64,000 nt of DNA from Mya arenaria (GCF_026914265.1 NC_069130.1:5741682-5805681), one strand, 5' to 3'; counted from the first letter of the stretch, positions 24,221 through 38,000 are shown. Numbers and translations: made by a program. The notes: generated by a model from the letters alone, not told the origin.

Positions 24221-24253
24221 GCATTCTGTAAGTGTCGGCATTCCGAACTGATC

Positions 24254-24259
24254 AATAAA
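24254..24259 (+). terminator. Candidate polyadenylation signal AATAAA
   Basis: AATAAA lies 34 bp after the stop codon of the disordered-protein gene. A longer 3' UTR using later signals cannot be excluded. Confidence 0.4.
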
Positions 24260-25927
24260 AAACGGAGTGGTTTCTGAAACGTTCTTTGAGTGACAAGGAC
24301 TAGTGGTTGGTGAAGGTGTTGTGAGGCACAATATGTTATCATGTTAAAGGTGCTTTAAGTGTCAGGGGGTTGACTTGTAAATATATATATTTCAGCAACC
24401 ATGGCCTGCCGAGGAACAGGTGCTTCGAGCAACTAGGTGTAGATTAACTATTTTCAAATGGTGAATTGAGCAACAAGGGGCTGATTTGTTAAAGGTGCTT
24501 TGTGGAGATTGGGGCTGTTTTTATGAAAGGTGCTTTTAAACGGACGGAGTTGAAAGTTGTCCAGTTGTTGCTTTAAAGTAGTTATTGACTTCACTTATTA
24601 AGATGATTATGGCATGTAGGCGGACTGATACGACGTGACTCGGACGGAGTTTAGTTATTTAGTTTGGTATGTGTTTCAAATCTCATGGATCCAAGGAATA
24701 TTGAACGCTTATTGGAAGATGGGTCTTTAAACTGGCCCGGACTTTGAAAAAGTATAGATATGTTGTCGTCAATTTCTGATGCACAGTCACTTATATGGAT
24801 GACAACTTCAAATTCACTGGTACAATACAGAAAGAACTAAACATGTTTAAGAGGAATTTGTCAAGAATATAATGAGTTATCATTTTTAGTCTTTAAATGG
24901 TTGCCACTAATGTATATTTTAATGATTCGGTCGTTCTACGCAATGTAAATATAAAACTTTTCATTCGAATGCGCTTACAAAATTTTCCTAAATTATCATT
25001 ATGTTTTCCTTATGCAAATGTTGCCCCTTCTTATAATACTAGAATTCATAATTGTTTTGTAGAACTCCTCATTACTTTATTCAAATACTGTAATGATCTT
25101 TGTGCGTCTGTTTTCCAAAGAAAAAGGTCGAGGTAATATAATTGGCAAAGCCTTAGTGTCGTGCAAACACTTAAACCTGGGTCATTACTTACAATATATC
25201 CACATACAAATTCATATACATGCTAAAAGAGGCAATGCGCACATTTATAACAAGGTCCATATAGCTGTGGATTTCATATTTGTTGAGTTATATACCATTC
25301 CGGTTGGAAATCAACAGCAGACCAATTTGGGAGATAACTCCACGGCAATCTTGTTTTAACATCATTATAAGCATGCACTTGCCAGTTTCACTGTTTGTGA
25401 TGTTAATGTAATCCAGTTCACCGTCTGTGATTTATATATAACCAAGTATTATGTTTTAATTTTGTGCGTTTTTGTTTATAGAAAAATGAACTTTTACGTG
25501 TTTGCTGTTGATCATGTTAACATGAAGTGCTATAATTAAAATTGAAACAAACTTCGTGGAATTTGATTTCATATGGAGAACGAGGCCGTCACAAAAACAT
25601 CGTAACAACTCGGCCATCTTCGGCAAACTACGAGATAGTCAATTCAGATGGGTAAGGGCCGATGTGTTCCGATTGTAACAAAGACAGCTTCATACAAAAC
25701 CTTGATGCAAGTCGTCACTATCTTCCAAGCGCTGTCAGTAATGAAAGTCACACCTCGAGCTAAAGTGACCAAAGTTTAATTAAATCCTCCAATGAGTGTG
25801 TAAAGTATTGATCGGACACCAAATGCAAGGCTCAGATATTTGACCTTGAAGTCTGACCGTGATCGTGACCCATTTAAGAGCTCCACACGTCACCTAGTAC
25901 CAGTATAACTCGAGGCTGTAGTTTTCT
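24260..25927. other. 3' flank or long 3' UTR, no gene seen
   Basis: AT-rich DNA with no recognised domain. It could be part of a long 3' UTR of the plus-strand gene. Confidence 0.4.
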
Positions 25928-26015
25928 TAAAGCTGCACTCTCACAGATATACCGTTTTGACAATTTTTACTTGGAATGAGCCAATTTTTGCGTAAAACCA
26001 GTGATATAAGACATT
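25928..26015 (+). mobile_element. Fragment of a dispersed MITE-like repeat
   Basis: 'aaagctgcactctcacagat', 'ccgttttgacaa', 'gagccaatttttgcgtaaa' and 'accagtgatataagac' occur in this order. I recall this block as the arm of a palindromic repeat abundant in clam genomes; here only one arm is seen. Confidence 0.5.
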
Positions 26016-26149
26016 ATAGCACTACATTTATTATGAAGGTCTGCCCGCGCCCATTGGCTGCATTATGGATTGACCCCGCCGTGACACCATCACGACTTAA
26101 ATTGTGTTTTTTAAATGCCATAAGTGACACGAGATAGAAGTGACAGCAA

Positions 26150-26375
26150 TTCGCAGTCAAATCCAGACATAGGAAGACTTGAAGAAACAGAGTGAGATAC
26201 AAGAGATCCGGGTGCGATACCCTGGCTCTTGGTTCTTTAACGTGCTCGGTGTAAAGCACCAATACACGGGATACAACTTTCCTGGGTTGAACCAGTACTG
26301 AGTACACCACTTTTCCAAGCACTTCACTATAGTTCAATAACAATCAGTGCTTTAATTATTTAAAAAAAAAAAAAA
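26150..26375 (+). mobile_element. tRNA-derived SINE with poly(A) tail
   Basis: A B-box-like GGGTGCGATACCC at about 26,210 is followed by a roughly 130-bp body and a run of 14 A at 26,362-26,375. B box, body and A-tail in this order indicate a retroposed SINE on the plus strand. Confidence 0.55.
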
Positions 26376-27059
26376 TTATTCGGAATTCAACAGAAGAAAA
26401 CAATGTTGAATTATCAATTTAACTAAAATTAACAACAACTGTTATATGTTATTGATCAGTGGTTTATTCAAAACTAAGCTCTTATTAGCGGGAATAATAG
26501 TTCGATTTACGTCATGCTAAACGTTTTATAACAATACGTAATGAAAAAAAAACAGGTATAGGGGTTAGATTATTTGATACTGCGCAAAAACGAACTCGGT
26601 GAGGTACCCTTTTTTCATATCAGGCGATTTGTAATAAAACATTGAATACATGTATTTAAAAAATCAAAAATTAAACGAGCAGTTTTTTCAAGAATGAAAG
26701 AAAGGCGCACTTTTTTCGGCAAAACACGACGCCGTTTTTCCCGCGAAAAATGACGTTAAAGACGAATTTTAAATAAATAACGTAAAACAAGAGAAAGAAA
26801 AATATATGAGCGTGAACGTTTTCACAAGACGCACTTGAGGTTTAAATTTCTTAGCGGTAAACGAAGAATTGGTGAAACTCAGTTATTGTAGCTGGAACGC
26901 AAAAATATGAGAGACGTCTCAAAATTGACGTCAGTGGTATATTTTGAGGAGTCATAGTTTCAAAACCGTTCCGAATATTGAAAAAAGTAAAAACAGTCCC
27001 TAATTGGGCATATGCTCTTCTATTCGTATACCAATTTTCAGACAGGACTTAAAAAAAAT
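26376..27059. other. Unassigned intergenic DNA
   Basis: No exon is supported. CpG-containing stretches around 26,700-26,950 have no recognised content. Confidence 0.4.
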
Positions 27060-27215
27060 CATAGTCGCGTTCCACCTTAAATGCCAAGCGCCAGGCAATG
27101 GAGCTACTTGTACCAGCATTTAACGTCTTTCGGTATGTATGACGCGGCCCGGGATCGAACCCACGACCTCCCGCTCCGTAGGCGGACGCTTAACCACAAG
27201 GCCACGGAGACGATT
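27060..27215 (-). mobile_element. SINE with tRNA-Arg-like head
   Basis: Minus strand: TGGCCTTGTGGTTAAGCG (A-box region), an anticodon-type stem CCGC/GCGG with loop CTACGGA (ACG at the anticodon position), and GGGTTCGATCCC (perfect B box). The acceptor ends do not pair, and a body containing 'gaaagacgttaaatgctgg' follows, so this is a SINE rather than a tRNA gene. Confidence 0.65.
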
Positions 27216-27344
27216 AACATGAGTCTTTCAGTGTAAAAGCTTATTTATACTCGCACTCGGGCCTTGCTCACTCGGCGAGTGCTCCGGTAATTTTACGTTT
27301 TTGAAGCATAGTGCACCGATAGAATGTAGCCCTGGTCAGAGCTA

Positions 27345-27475
27345 TAGCACTGTCACACGGGATCCCCATTTAACGTCCCTCCCGGAAGACGATTAGTATA
27401 TTTTAGTGGGCCGGCGGCGAATCAAACCTGCGACCCCTGGATTGACAGTCAATAGGTGTTGCATATGACACGGCA
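27345..27475 (-). mobile_element. SINE copy, same family as 6,735-6,871
   Basis: It shares 'tccctcccggaagacga' and the downstream 'cgaatcaaacctgcgaccc' (minus-strand B-box region) with the copy next to the 64-bp array. Confidence 0.6.
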
Positions 27476-27589
27476 GCTTTCAAAGGGGAACCATATAGGT
27501 TACACTTGATGGATGCATCCATTTTCTTTTAATTGAGACGCCTTTTTAACTGTCTAAATGGTGGCCACGTAGCTATCAATTGTTTCATT

Positions 27590-27715
27590 CATTATGGCAA
27601 ATACTTTTTTTTAACTGTACACGAATCATGTTTTTTTTTGTTTTGCTCATAAAAGTCAAACGAGTTAAACAGTATTTTTTTTCATCAACCTATATTGTGC
27701 CCCTTCAATTGTGAA
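27590..27715 (+). mobile_element. Dispersed repeat, second copy at 46,190-46,315
   Basis: 'ttttttaactgtacac.aatcat', a T-rich stretch, then 'catcaacctatattgtgcc' occur in the same order at both sites. Confidence 0.6.
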
Positions 27716-28560
27716 TTAAGCATTTTTCAAATCTTCCAGTGGCCTTGTTATCGCCAAAACAAGCCTAAAAAAGAGTTTTGACCAATGAGCAATTAGTGTG
27801 ACCTTGACTTTTGACCTACTGGTATTGGTTTTGCATGGGAGTTGCTGGCTGCACATTTGTATCCAGACATTAAAACTTCCCAATGCATGACCATGTTACA
27901 ACCCGGACAAGTCAAAATACGGTGAATTTTGACTAACGACCACATAATGTGACCTTGCAGGTTGACCTACTGACATGGGTCTTGCACAGGACACCGTAGC
28001 TTTAATATTGTGAATATTTGTCTCATTATAAATGTCAAGTCACAGCCGGGGCACAAATTGCTAATGGCACGCACTTGCTGATATACCTCAATCTAATAAC
28101 CTATTTAACATAAAAATAATTATCCTAATCTGGAAGAAAAAAAGTATTCGACAGCTAGTATGTGGACAAGTCTTTCCAAAGGTGAGTTTGGTTTCAAACA
28201 AATATTTTGCATCTTCACAAAACCTCTTATATGTTACATTGAGACACACAGCAAGGAAGCTAAAGATAATTGTCAGTTTCATAAATGTTTAATCACAAGA
28301 AAAACATTATTTACATGTGCACTGTTGCAATTCATGTTTCATTTTTTCCTTCAGATAGATAAAAATTAGATAGAGCAAATGCAATGACAAAAAAACTAGA
28401 TAAGAGCAACATCAAAAACTAACCCTACCCCTTAAAAACAAAAATACACTTAAACTTTACCAGACAGAGAGACGATCCATATGAACAAAAGAGTATAAAA
28501 GCTGAAATAGGTCTTTTAACATAATAAATGCATAATTGCATTTATCAGTACATAAAGTAA
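27716..28560. other. 3' flank of METTL1, dispersed-repeat-like
   Basis: It holds 'gaccttgacttttgacctac' and 'gaccttgcaggttgacctac' stretches about 170 bp apart. Similar text recurs at 33,055. These look like dispersed repeat; no gene is seen. Confidence 0.4.
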
Positions 28561-28594
28561 TTCAAATTTCAATGGTATGATATTCCGTCATCAA

Positions 28595-28599
28595 TTTAT

Positions 28600-28600
<1 letters not shown>
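28595..28600 (-). terminator. Polyadenylation signal overlapping the METTL1 stop
   Basis: On the minus strand the stop and signal merge as TGAATAAA, so the AATAAA begins on the last base of the stop codon. Such a short 3' end is compact but workable. Confidence 0.5.
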
Positions 28601-29447
<847 letters not shown>

Positions 29448-29522
29448 CTATTGACTTTTTGGGCCCTGGAATGAATCTGTAGCATGGATACGCAGCTTGT
29501 GGTTCTTCCTTTTGAATTCACG
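29448..29522 (-). CDS. CMC2: CMC2 exon 3 with stop
   Basis: 24 codons plus TAG, REFKRKNHKLR to QGPKSQ, basic as expected for the CMC2 tail. Acceptor CATTCTATTTTAG, phase 0. Confidence 0.82.
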   Translation of the reverse strand, partial: REFKRKNHKLRIHATDSFQGPKSQ

Positions 29523-32500
29523 CTAAAATAGAATGGTTATTTATTAATTTATTAATTATTAATCAATCAAAAATTAATTAATAATATTCATTTAAATAAT
29601 TGAACAGTTTCTTAATAATACATTGGAAGCAATTATACATTTAAGAAATCAACCACTCTGTCTGTATACCGAACAAGCATAGAGCCAGTCTGCCTGTTTA
29701 CCGGTACAAGCATTCAGCCAGTCTGTCTGTTTACCGGTACAAGCATTCAGCCAGTCTGTCTGTTTACCAGTACAAGCATTCAGCCACTCTGCCTGTGTAC
29801 AGGTACAAGCATTCAGCCAGCCTGCATGTGTACCGGTTCAAGCATTCAGCCAGCCTGCCTGTTTACAGGTACAAGCATTCAGCCAGTCTGTCTGTTTATC
29901 GGTACAAGCATTCAGCCATTCTGCCTGTATACCGGTACAAGCATTCAGCCAGTCTGCCTGTGTACAGGTACAAGCATTCAGCCAGTCTGCCTGTTTACTG
30001 GTACAAGCATTCAGCCATTCTGCCTGTATACAGGTACAAGCATTCAGCCAGTCTGTCTATTCACCTGTACAAGCATTCAGCCAGTCTGTCTGTTTACTGG
30101 TACAAGCATTCAGCCATTCTGCCTGTATTCCAGTACAAGCTTTCAGCCAGACTGTTTATTTACTTGATCAAGCATTCAGCCAGTCTGTCTGTTTACCGGA
30201 ACAAGCATTCAGCCAGTCTGCCTGTAAACCCGTACAAGCATTCATCCAGTCTGCCTGTATACCGGTACAAGTATTCAGTCAGTCTGTCTGTATACCAGTA
30301 CAAGCTTTCAGCCAGTCTGCCTGAAAACCGGTACAAGCATATAGCCAGTCTGCCTGTAAACAGGTACAAGCTTTCAGCCATTCTGCCTGTATACCGGTAC
30401 AAGCTGTCTGCCTGTAAAATGGTACAAGCTTTCATCCAGTCTGCCTGTTGAACGGTACAAGCATTCAGCAAGTCTGTCTGTTTACCGGTTCAAGCATTCA
30501 GCCAGTCTGCCTGTATACCGGTACAAGCTTTCAGCCAGTCTGCCTGAAAACCGGTACAAGCATATAGCCAGTCTGCCTGTATACCGGTACAAGCATTCAG
30601 CCAGTCTGCCTGTTTACAAGTACAAGCATTCAGCCAGTCTGTCTGTTTACCTGAACAAGCATTTAGCCAGTCTGCCTATGTACAGGTACTAGATTCAGCC
30701 AGTCTGCCTGTAAGACGGTACAAGCATTCAGCCAGTCTACCTGTTTACCGGTACAATCATTCAGCCAGTCTGCCTGTAAACCCGTACAAGCATTCATCCA
30801 GTCTGCCTGTATACCGGTACAAGTATTCAGTCAGTCTGTCTGTATACCAGTACAAGCTTTCAGCCAGTCTGCCTGAAAACCGGTACAAGCATATAGCCAG
30901 TCTGCCTGTAAACAGGTACAAGCTTTCAGCCATTCTGCCTGTATACCGGTACAAGCTGTCTGCCTGTAAAATGGTACAAGCTTTCATCCAGTCTGCCTGT
31001 TGAACGGTACAAGCATTCAGCAAGTCTGTCTGTTTACCGGTTCAAGCATTCAGCCAGTCTGCCTGTATACCGGTACAAGCTTTCAGCCAGTCTGCCTGAA
31101 AACCGGTACAAGCATATAGCCAGTCTGCCTGTATACCGGTACAAGCATTCAGCCAGTCTGCCTGTTTACAAGTACAAGCATTCAGCCAGTCTGTCTGTTT
31201 ACCTGAACAAGCATTTAGCCAGTCTGCCTATGTACAGGTACTAGATTCAGCCAGTCTGCCTGTAAGACGGTACAAGCATTCAGCCAGTCTACCTGTTTAC
31301 CGGTACAATCATTCAGCCAGTCTGCCTGTAAACCCGTACAAGCATTCATCCAGTCTGCCTGTATACCGGTACAAGTATTCAGTCAGTCTGTCTGTATACC
31401 AGTACAAGCTTTCAGCCAGTCTGCCTGTATACCGGTACAAGCTGTCTGCCTGTAAAATGGTACAAGCTTTCATCCAGTCTGCCTGTTGAACTGCACAAGC
31501 ATTCGGCAAGTCTGTCTGTTTACCGGTACAAGCATTCAGCCAGACTGCCTGTATACCAGTACAAGCAATCAGCCAGTCTGCCTGTATACCGATACACACA
31601 TTCAGCCAGTCTGCCTGTAAATCGGTACAAGAATTCAGTCAGTCTGCCTGTATACTGGTGCAAGCTTTCAACCAGTCTGCCTGTATACCGGTACAAGCTT
31701 TCAGCCATTCTGCCTGTATACTGGTACAAGCATTTAGCCAGTCTGCCTGTATAATGGTACAAGCATTCAGTCAGTCTGCCTGTATAATGGTACACGCATT
31801 CAGCCAGTCTGCCTGTTTACCAGTACAAGCATTCAGCCAGTCTGCCTGTTTACCGGTACAAGCATTTAGCCAGTCTGCCTGTTTACCGGTACAAGCATTC
31901 AGATGGTATTCCTGTTTACCGGTACAAGCTTTCAGCCGGTCTTCCTGTTTATCAATACAAGCATTCAGCAAGTCTGCCTGTTAACACGTACAAGCATTCA
32001 GCAAGTCTGCCTGTATACTGGTACAAGCATTCAGCCAATCTGTCTGTTTACCGGTACAAGCATTCAGCCATTCTGCCTGTATACCGGTACAAGCTTTCAG
32101 CCGGTCTTCCTGTTTACCAATACAAGCATTCAGCAAGTCTGCCTGTATACCGGTACAAGCATTCAGCCTGTCTGTCTGTATACCGGTACAAGCATTCAGC
32201 CAGTCTGCCTGTAAATCGGTACAAGCATTCAGCCAGTCTGTCTGTTTACCGGTACAAGCATTCAGCCAGTCTGCCTGTATACCGGTACAAGCATTCAGCC
32301 AGTGTGCCTGTTTACCGGTACGAGCTTTCAGCCGGTCTGCCTGTAAATCGGTACAAGCATTCAGCCAGTCTGCCTGTTTACTGGTACAAGCTTTCAGCCG
32401 GTCTGCCTGTTTACCGGTACAAGCATTCAGCAAGTCTGCCTGTATACCGGTACAAGCACTCAGCCAGTCTGCCTGTTTACTAGTACAATCCAGGTTTCAG

Positions 32501-35002
32501 TATCAAATAGCCTCATTCTTAAGACTTATTCAAAGCAGCATATGATGGCGTTTTAAAATTTGTTATTCAATCCCATATTTTGATATTTGTTCTTTACCTG
32601 CAAGAGTTCTGAATGTTCTTTTCCAAATATATATTCATTTTAAACCAACTACATAAAGCACTCACTTCTCTCCTTAAGCACTTCCTCATGCACTCAAATT
32701 GTGGAGAGCATTTGTTGGTGAACTTTTTCCACAAGTCCTGAAAGAAAAAGTATTTGGTATCAATTACTTGTGTATCCTTTTTTTTAAAGTTATGCCAATC
32801 AAGTTCATTAATCAGACATCACTGATGGCAGAGTCTTGACAAGAACACCTTAAAAACCAACATCTGACATTGCAAGTCAAAATACATGCACTGGTATGTT
32901 CTAGTAAAGGTCACCACAACTTGACATTTCACACCAAAATTAATAGGGGTTGTGAACTGACCATGGCCAATGTGCATACAAAGTTTGAGGACTCTACAAC
33001 TACATGTACTCATTATAAAGATACTGATTGTAAATCAATTTTCTTGTTAAGGGCACTACAACCTTGACCTTTGACCTACTGACCCCAACAGTTGTTTTCT
33101 ACTTACCTTGACCACTGTATGTATTAAGCATTTATAAAGCAAAACACAAGCCATTCAAAAGATATTTATCAGAAAATAACTTTGATGCAGATGACAACGC
33201 AAACAAAAACTCGGAAGCCACTGTCAGATAAAGTAACACATACTCTATACATGTTGCAATATGTAAAATTTATACAAGGTTCAATGCCCTTTCGTAAAGC
33301 ACAAACAAGACATAAGAACACCCTCTTGTATAAAATATATTGCCAAAGTGAGTTATTAATATACTATTGAAATAAATTGATTCACAAACTTGATTCACAA
33401 ACTTGATTCACAACTGTTGTAAATCTTTAAAGTTTAAATCAAAATGAAATTCTTTTTTAAACTAGACCCATTATAAGTTTGACACTAACTTCATCTTGAA
33501 CTTCGACACTAAACCTCATCTCAAACTTTGACACTAAACCTTATCTCAAACTTTGACAAAACCTCACCTCAATTTTTTACACTAAACCTTATCTCAATAT
33601 TTGACACTAAACCTCACCTTCATCTCAAACTTTGACGCTAAACCTCATCTCAAACTTTAACACTAAATCTTATCTCAAACTTCGACACTAAACCTAATCT
33701 TAAACTTTACACTGAACTTCATTTGAAACTTTGACCTTAAACATCATCGCAAATTTTGACACTATATCTCATTTACAACTTTGACACTAAATCTCATTTG
33801 AAACTTCGACACTAAACCTCATTTGAAACTTCGACACTAAACCTCATCTCAAACTTCGACACTAAACCTCATCTTAAACTTCGACACTTAACCTCATCTC
33901 AAACTTTGACACTAAACCTCATCTCAAACTTTGAAACTATAAACCTCATCTCAAACTTCGACACTATAAACCTCATCTCAAACTTTGACACTAAACCTCA
34001 TCTCAAACTTTGACACTAAACCTCATCTAAAACTTCGACACTAAACCTTATCTCAAACTTGACATTAAACCTCATCACAAACTTTAAAACTAACCTTCAT
34101 CTGAAACTTTGACACTAAACCTCATCTCAAACTTAACACTTAACGTCATACCAAACTTTGAAACTAACCTTCATCTCAAACTTTGACACTTAATCTTATC
34201 TAAAACTTCTACACTTAACCTCATCTTAAACTTTACACTTAACTTCAATTGAAACTTTTAATTGACCCTAAACAGCATCGTAAATTTTTACACTAAACCT
34301 CATCTCAAACTTTGACACTAAACCTCACCTCAACTAAACCTCATCTCAAACTATGACCCTTAATCTCATCTCAAACTTCGACACTAAACCTCATCTCAAA
34401 CTTGACACTAAACTTCATTTGAAACTTTGACAGTCAACCACATCTGAAACTTCGACACTAAACCTCATTTGAAACTTCAACACTAAACAAATTACCTCAT
34501 TTGAAGGTTTGACACTTAACCTCATTTAAAACTTCAACACTTAAACCTCATTTGAAACTTTGACACTAAATCTCATTTGAAACATTGACACTCAACCTCA
34601 TTTGAAACTTTGACACTAAACCTCATCTGAAACATTGACACTCAACCTCATTTGAAACTTTGACACTAAACCTCATCTGAAACATTAACACTTAACCTCA
34701 TTTGAAACTTTGACACTAAATCTCATTTGAAACATTGACACTCAACCTCTTTTGAAACTTTGACACTAAATCTCATTTGAAACATTGACACTCAACCTCT
34801 TTTGAAACTTTGACACTAAACCATAACTGATATTTTGACGCTAAACCATATCTGAAACATGACTTTGTTCATCCTATAAATCCTATTTGATAATAATAAA
34901 ATGCATCCTAGAGTCACCTACCGCTTGACAGTCTTTGTAAGCGTCGATATACTTGTTACACTCTTCTGTATGCAGATGAGGAGCGAGGCTTGAATGTGAC
35001 AT
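29448..35002 (-). CDS. CMC2: CMC2, twin-CX9C cytochrome c oxidase assembly protein, three exons
   Basis: Joined exons 35,002-34,922, 32,737-32,666 and 29,522-29,448, all phase 0, give 75 residues; human CMC2 has 79. CMC2 is a small protein of the mitochondrial intermembrane space needed for cytochrome c oxidase biogenesis. Family members fold as a helical hairpin held by two disulfides, normally formed through the MIA40 route. Visible here: the family start APHLHTEECN, C15-x9-C25, C37-x9-C47, one extra Cys43, and a basic C-terminus (REFKRKNHKLR). Introns of 2.2 and 3.1 kb carry tandem arrays of 25-bp and 33-bp units, so the gene is over 97% intron. The stop TAG lies 50 bp before the METTL1 ATG. 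The ATG at 35,002 is the first in this exon before the conserved block. Confidence 0.88.
29660..32490. repeat. 33-bp satellite in CMC2 intron 2, about 85 copies
   Basis: The unit contains CAAGCATTCAGCCAGTCTGC and TACCGGTA. Spacing is 33 bp with occasional truncated units such as 'caagctgtctgcctg'. The multiple-of-three period makes spurious ORFs (YKHSASLPVYR and related repeats). The array begins 138 bp from exon 3 on its intron side. Confidence 0.95.
30205..31500. repeat. 552-bp higher-order duplication inside the 33-bp array
   Basis: TGCCTGTAAACCCG occurs at 30,219, 30,771 and 31,323, exactly 552 bp apart. The first two copies look nearly identical throughout; the third is shortened after about 31,410. 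552 is not a multiple of 33 because the block includes truncated units. Confidence 0.9.
32666..32737 (-). CDS. CMC2: CMC2 exon 2
   Basis: 24 codons, DLWKKFTNKC to KCLRRE, with the second CX9C. Acceptor TTTTTCTTTCAG, donor GAA|GTGAGT, phase 0-0. Confidence 0.88.
32870..33095 (+). mobile_element. Dispersed-repeat-like segment in CMC2 intron 1
   Basis: 'gtaaaggtcaccacaacttg', 'ggccaatgtgcatacaaag' and 'ccttgacctttgacctactg' resemble text repeated in bivalve introns, as I recall it; related 'gaccttgac' stretches lie at 27,780 and 18,000. Confidence 0.35.
33470..34865. repeat. 25-bp satellite in CMC2 intron 1, about 55 copies
   Basis: Units read AACTTTGACACTAAACCTCA plus TCTCA at 25-bp spacing, with frequent single-base variants and small indels. 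It is more diverged than the 33-bp array in intron 2. Confidence 0.92.
34922..35002 (-). CDS. CMC2: CMC2 exon 1
   Basis: 27 codons from ATG, MSHSSLAPHLHTEEC to DCQA, holding the first CX9C. Donor GCG|GTAGGT in phase 0. Confidence 0.85.
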
Positions 35003-38000
35003 ATTCACAAACCCAGAGAGCTCTCACTGCAATGATTAATTATGTCAACGATAAACATGGCATCGTGAATGTTTCATCATAATACATCTATCATGGTTGC
35101 ACCAAAAGTTTATTGCTTATGGGTTATCAATGCGTGTAATGTTACTTAGATTATAACTTCATAATTTGGGTCCCGTCTGAAGAAAACAAGTTCCAATCAA
35201 GGAAATTAAAAACATAAAATGTAAATTTAAACCTTAATAATGAAGTATGGCTACATGTAGCTCATTCACTTTTTTTTTCAAATATTTGGTTTGGTAAATT
35301 ATATTGCTTGACCAGGCAATATTTTGGCGATTAAGGGTCACCAACCTGTTTATTTATGTCCAACCCTTTTTACCGGTAAAACAAAATCATTTTGTGGACA
35401 TTTTGGCCAAACAAAAATGTGTTGTGATTCATGTTATGGGGTAGAGAAAACATGTTATTTTTCGAAAATACATTTTACTGGGTAAGATCAAGATTCACAA
35501 ATGAATGAATTAAACTTTTAACATTTTTCAACGTTTAAAATCAACCTCAATGAATCAACCTCAATGTTTTGTCGATATATTAAAATTTCCATTTACATTG
35601 AATTTGTATTATAATACTCAGAATGCAAACATTCCCAAAAGGCATAAATTATATTATTATATAGTTTCGTTCATAGTGGGACAGGGAGTCTAAATTAATA
35701 AACGTTTATAACAGTTTTCTCTTATATCCCTAAATGCTAAATGTCTAAACGGGTTTGTAAAAAAAAAAGCGGGGGAGGGGGGAAAGTGAAAAATAATAAT
35801 ACAATTGTATTTAGATAAGTATTTGATGCTTGAAATAGATTATAATAGGTTAAACTAATATTTTACAATGTAATTGCAAAGAAATAACCATAAAATCTAC
35901 TAAATAACAGGTTTTACATGTACCTTTCTAACCCTTTAGCACATAGATTTTATTTCATTTGAAAATGCAGTTTAGTTTAAACATATTTTATTCAACATAT
36001 ATATCTATATAAATGTATATAATAATAATATTTGACATACACATTAAATACAATTTAGATATTTGCATTAATATATCGAATCGGATTGAAACGAAAGCAG
36101 TTTGTAGATGGACTTGTACTATTCCTTTGAACTTATATAATTTGATTTAAACAATTGGTCAAAAATTGGTCAAAATTGCAAGGATTCAGTCCAGGATTTC
36201 TTAGAACATGTGTATGTTAATTTTTAACCCCATCAAAAAAATAATATCTCCAGATTAAAAAGCAACCGATTGATGTTCCAGTGTAAAATACACAGAAATA
36301 TGGCAGGAATACCCCGTGTCATCCAGCAAAGTGATAGAGTCCAGGGACTGTCTGTTTAACATTCATGACCCTTTTGTACAAAAGCAAACATTTCTGATAA
36401 AGAAGCTGTTGACAAATATTTCCAGTATGAATAATCCAGCTTGATCATTCAGACGCTTGCAAATTTGCCAAAAGCCAGACTGTCCTGTTTTATGACCGGA
36501 ACTATGCTGGACATGCATGCAGCTTCAGTGAATTAATCATTATATTCTCATCTATATATAATTTCTATTGTGTTTAATCAAAATTAAATGCTGAAGTGCA
36601 CTGAATTTAACTATTTGATGATAGACGCATGGATGACTTAGGGGAATTTCCATTCTTGGCCTCGTGCTATTCATGACACAGTGGAAAACTACACCTGTGA
36701 TTGGCAGCGTTAATAAACATCTTTTTTTCTATAAAACATTGAATTTTTTATCAACATAATGAATGAGAGAATGCGATTTTAAAAAGGGTAAAACATTTAT
36801 TATTTTGAATCATATGATGTGGTAATTTCATCAAATCAGATGAGATTGGACTTGAGTATTTTCGTGATATTGGAGCCAGGGATATTGTTTACCAAAAGAA
36901 ACTTGGAAAAATGAAATATGAAAATGACTTATTTGAAATGCTGTCAAACACTTTAAATGAAACAGAAAACAGTTTTGCATATGTGAACAGCATTCCAAAC
37001 TGTTGTCTGTTTCATGCACATACTGTTGTTATGACAGTATTAAAGGAATAAAAAAAGGCATATTTATTTTTTGGATATTTACTTTTTGTGAAAGAATCTT
37101 ATATGAAATTACATTTAAGGGTAATTTAGCTGTTTTTATCACAGGGGCAGGGTGTGTTGTTTTGACACACTCCTTTGACCACGCCCCTCCCCCACCTCAT
37201 TTAAAAAAAAATCCCAGACTTATTAATAATGATGGGGGAACTGTTGCTAATGATAACATACAAACATATATTGAATTTTTATTCTATAATCTTTGTAAAA
37301 GGTGACGACTTGCCCCTGTATTTCCCCATATTTGCTGAGATCAGAGTTGACCCTGCTTAAGAGGCCATAACTTGGTCAAATCACAACCAAACTCTACACT
37401 TTTGGACTTTCCTTGTAAAGTTGATACCAATCTTTAAAAAAATGTACACTTTTACCGAAAATAAATGCAATTTCAAACCCGAAATGCAAAAAACACATTA
37501 CTCGACAAACCAACTACCCGCTAATTTCACCGAAAAATTTACAGGCTAAATGTTTTACTGAGATAAGATTTCTGAAAATGCGTATTACTAATAAGTGTAT
37601 CCTCGACTAACTATGATTCGCGGATGTAAGGAATTAATAAAAAATTATAAAGTTGAACAAAACAATGAAGTAATTTAAGTACTTTTAGTTTTATCAGACA
37701 TGCCATATATTCATCCATATTTGCACAAGTATTTAAGCACAACAGGTCAAAAGTTCACGTAAATATTGTCAACAGAGCACAGACACTGAAACTAGGCTGC
37801 CATCTTCATTCTAGTACCTTTATTCATGAGCTCTGACGTAATCTAGGTTAGCACGTTTTTTAATTAGGCAAACACTATTTTAATCAATTGTTTCTTCAAA
37901 AATGTTAATTTCAAGATGTCAACTTGTAATAAAATATTTACAGTATTTTGTACACATAAACATTATACTCTTAGTGGGGGATAGTTTAATTTAACCCCAA

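Noticed and set aside
22023..24342. Minus-strand ORFs opposite the disordered-protein exon
   Set aside because: Shadows of the plus-strand coding frame, with no independent features.
26014..26343. 109-codon minus-strand ORF
   Set aside because: It lies antisense to a SINE with a poly(A) tail; no recognisable domain or splice logic.
27140..27215. tRNA-Arg(ACG) gene
   Set aside because: A and B boxes and an anticodon-type stem are present, but the acceptor stem does not pair and a SINE body follows directly.
29795..32433. YKHSASLPVYR-type repeat ORFs on both strands
   Set aside because: By-product of the 33-bp satellite that lies in CMC2 intron 2.
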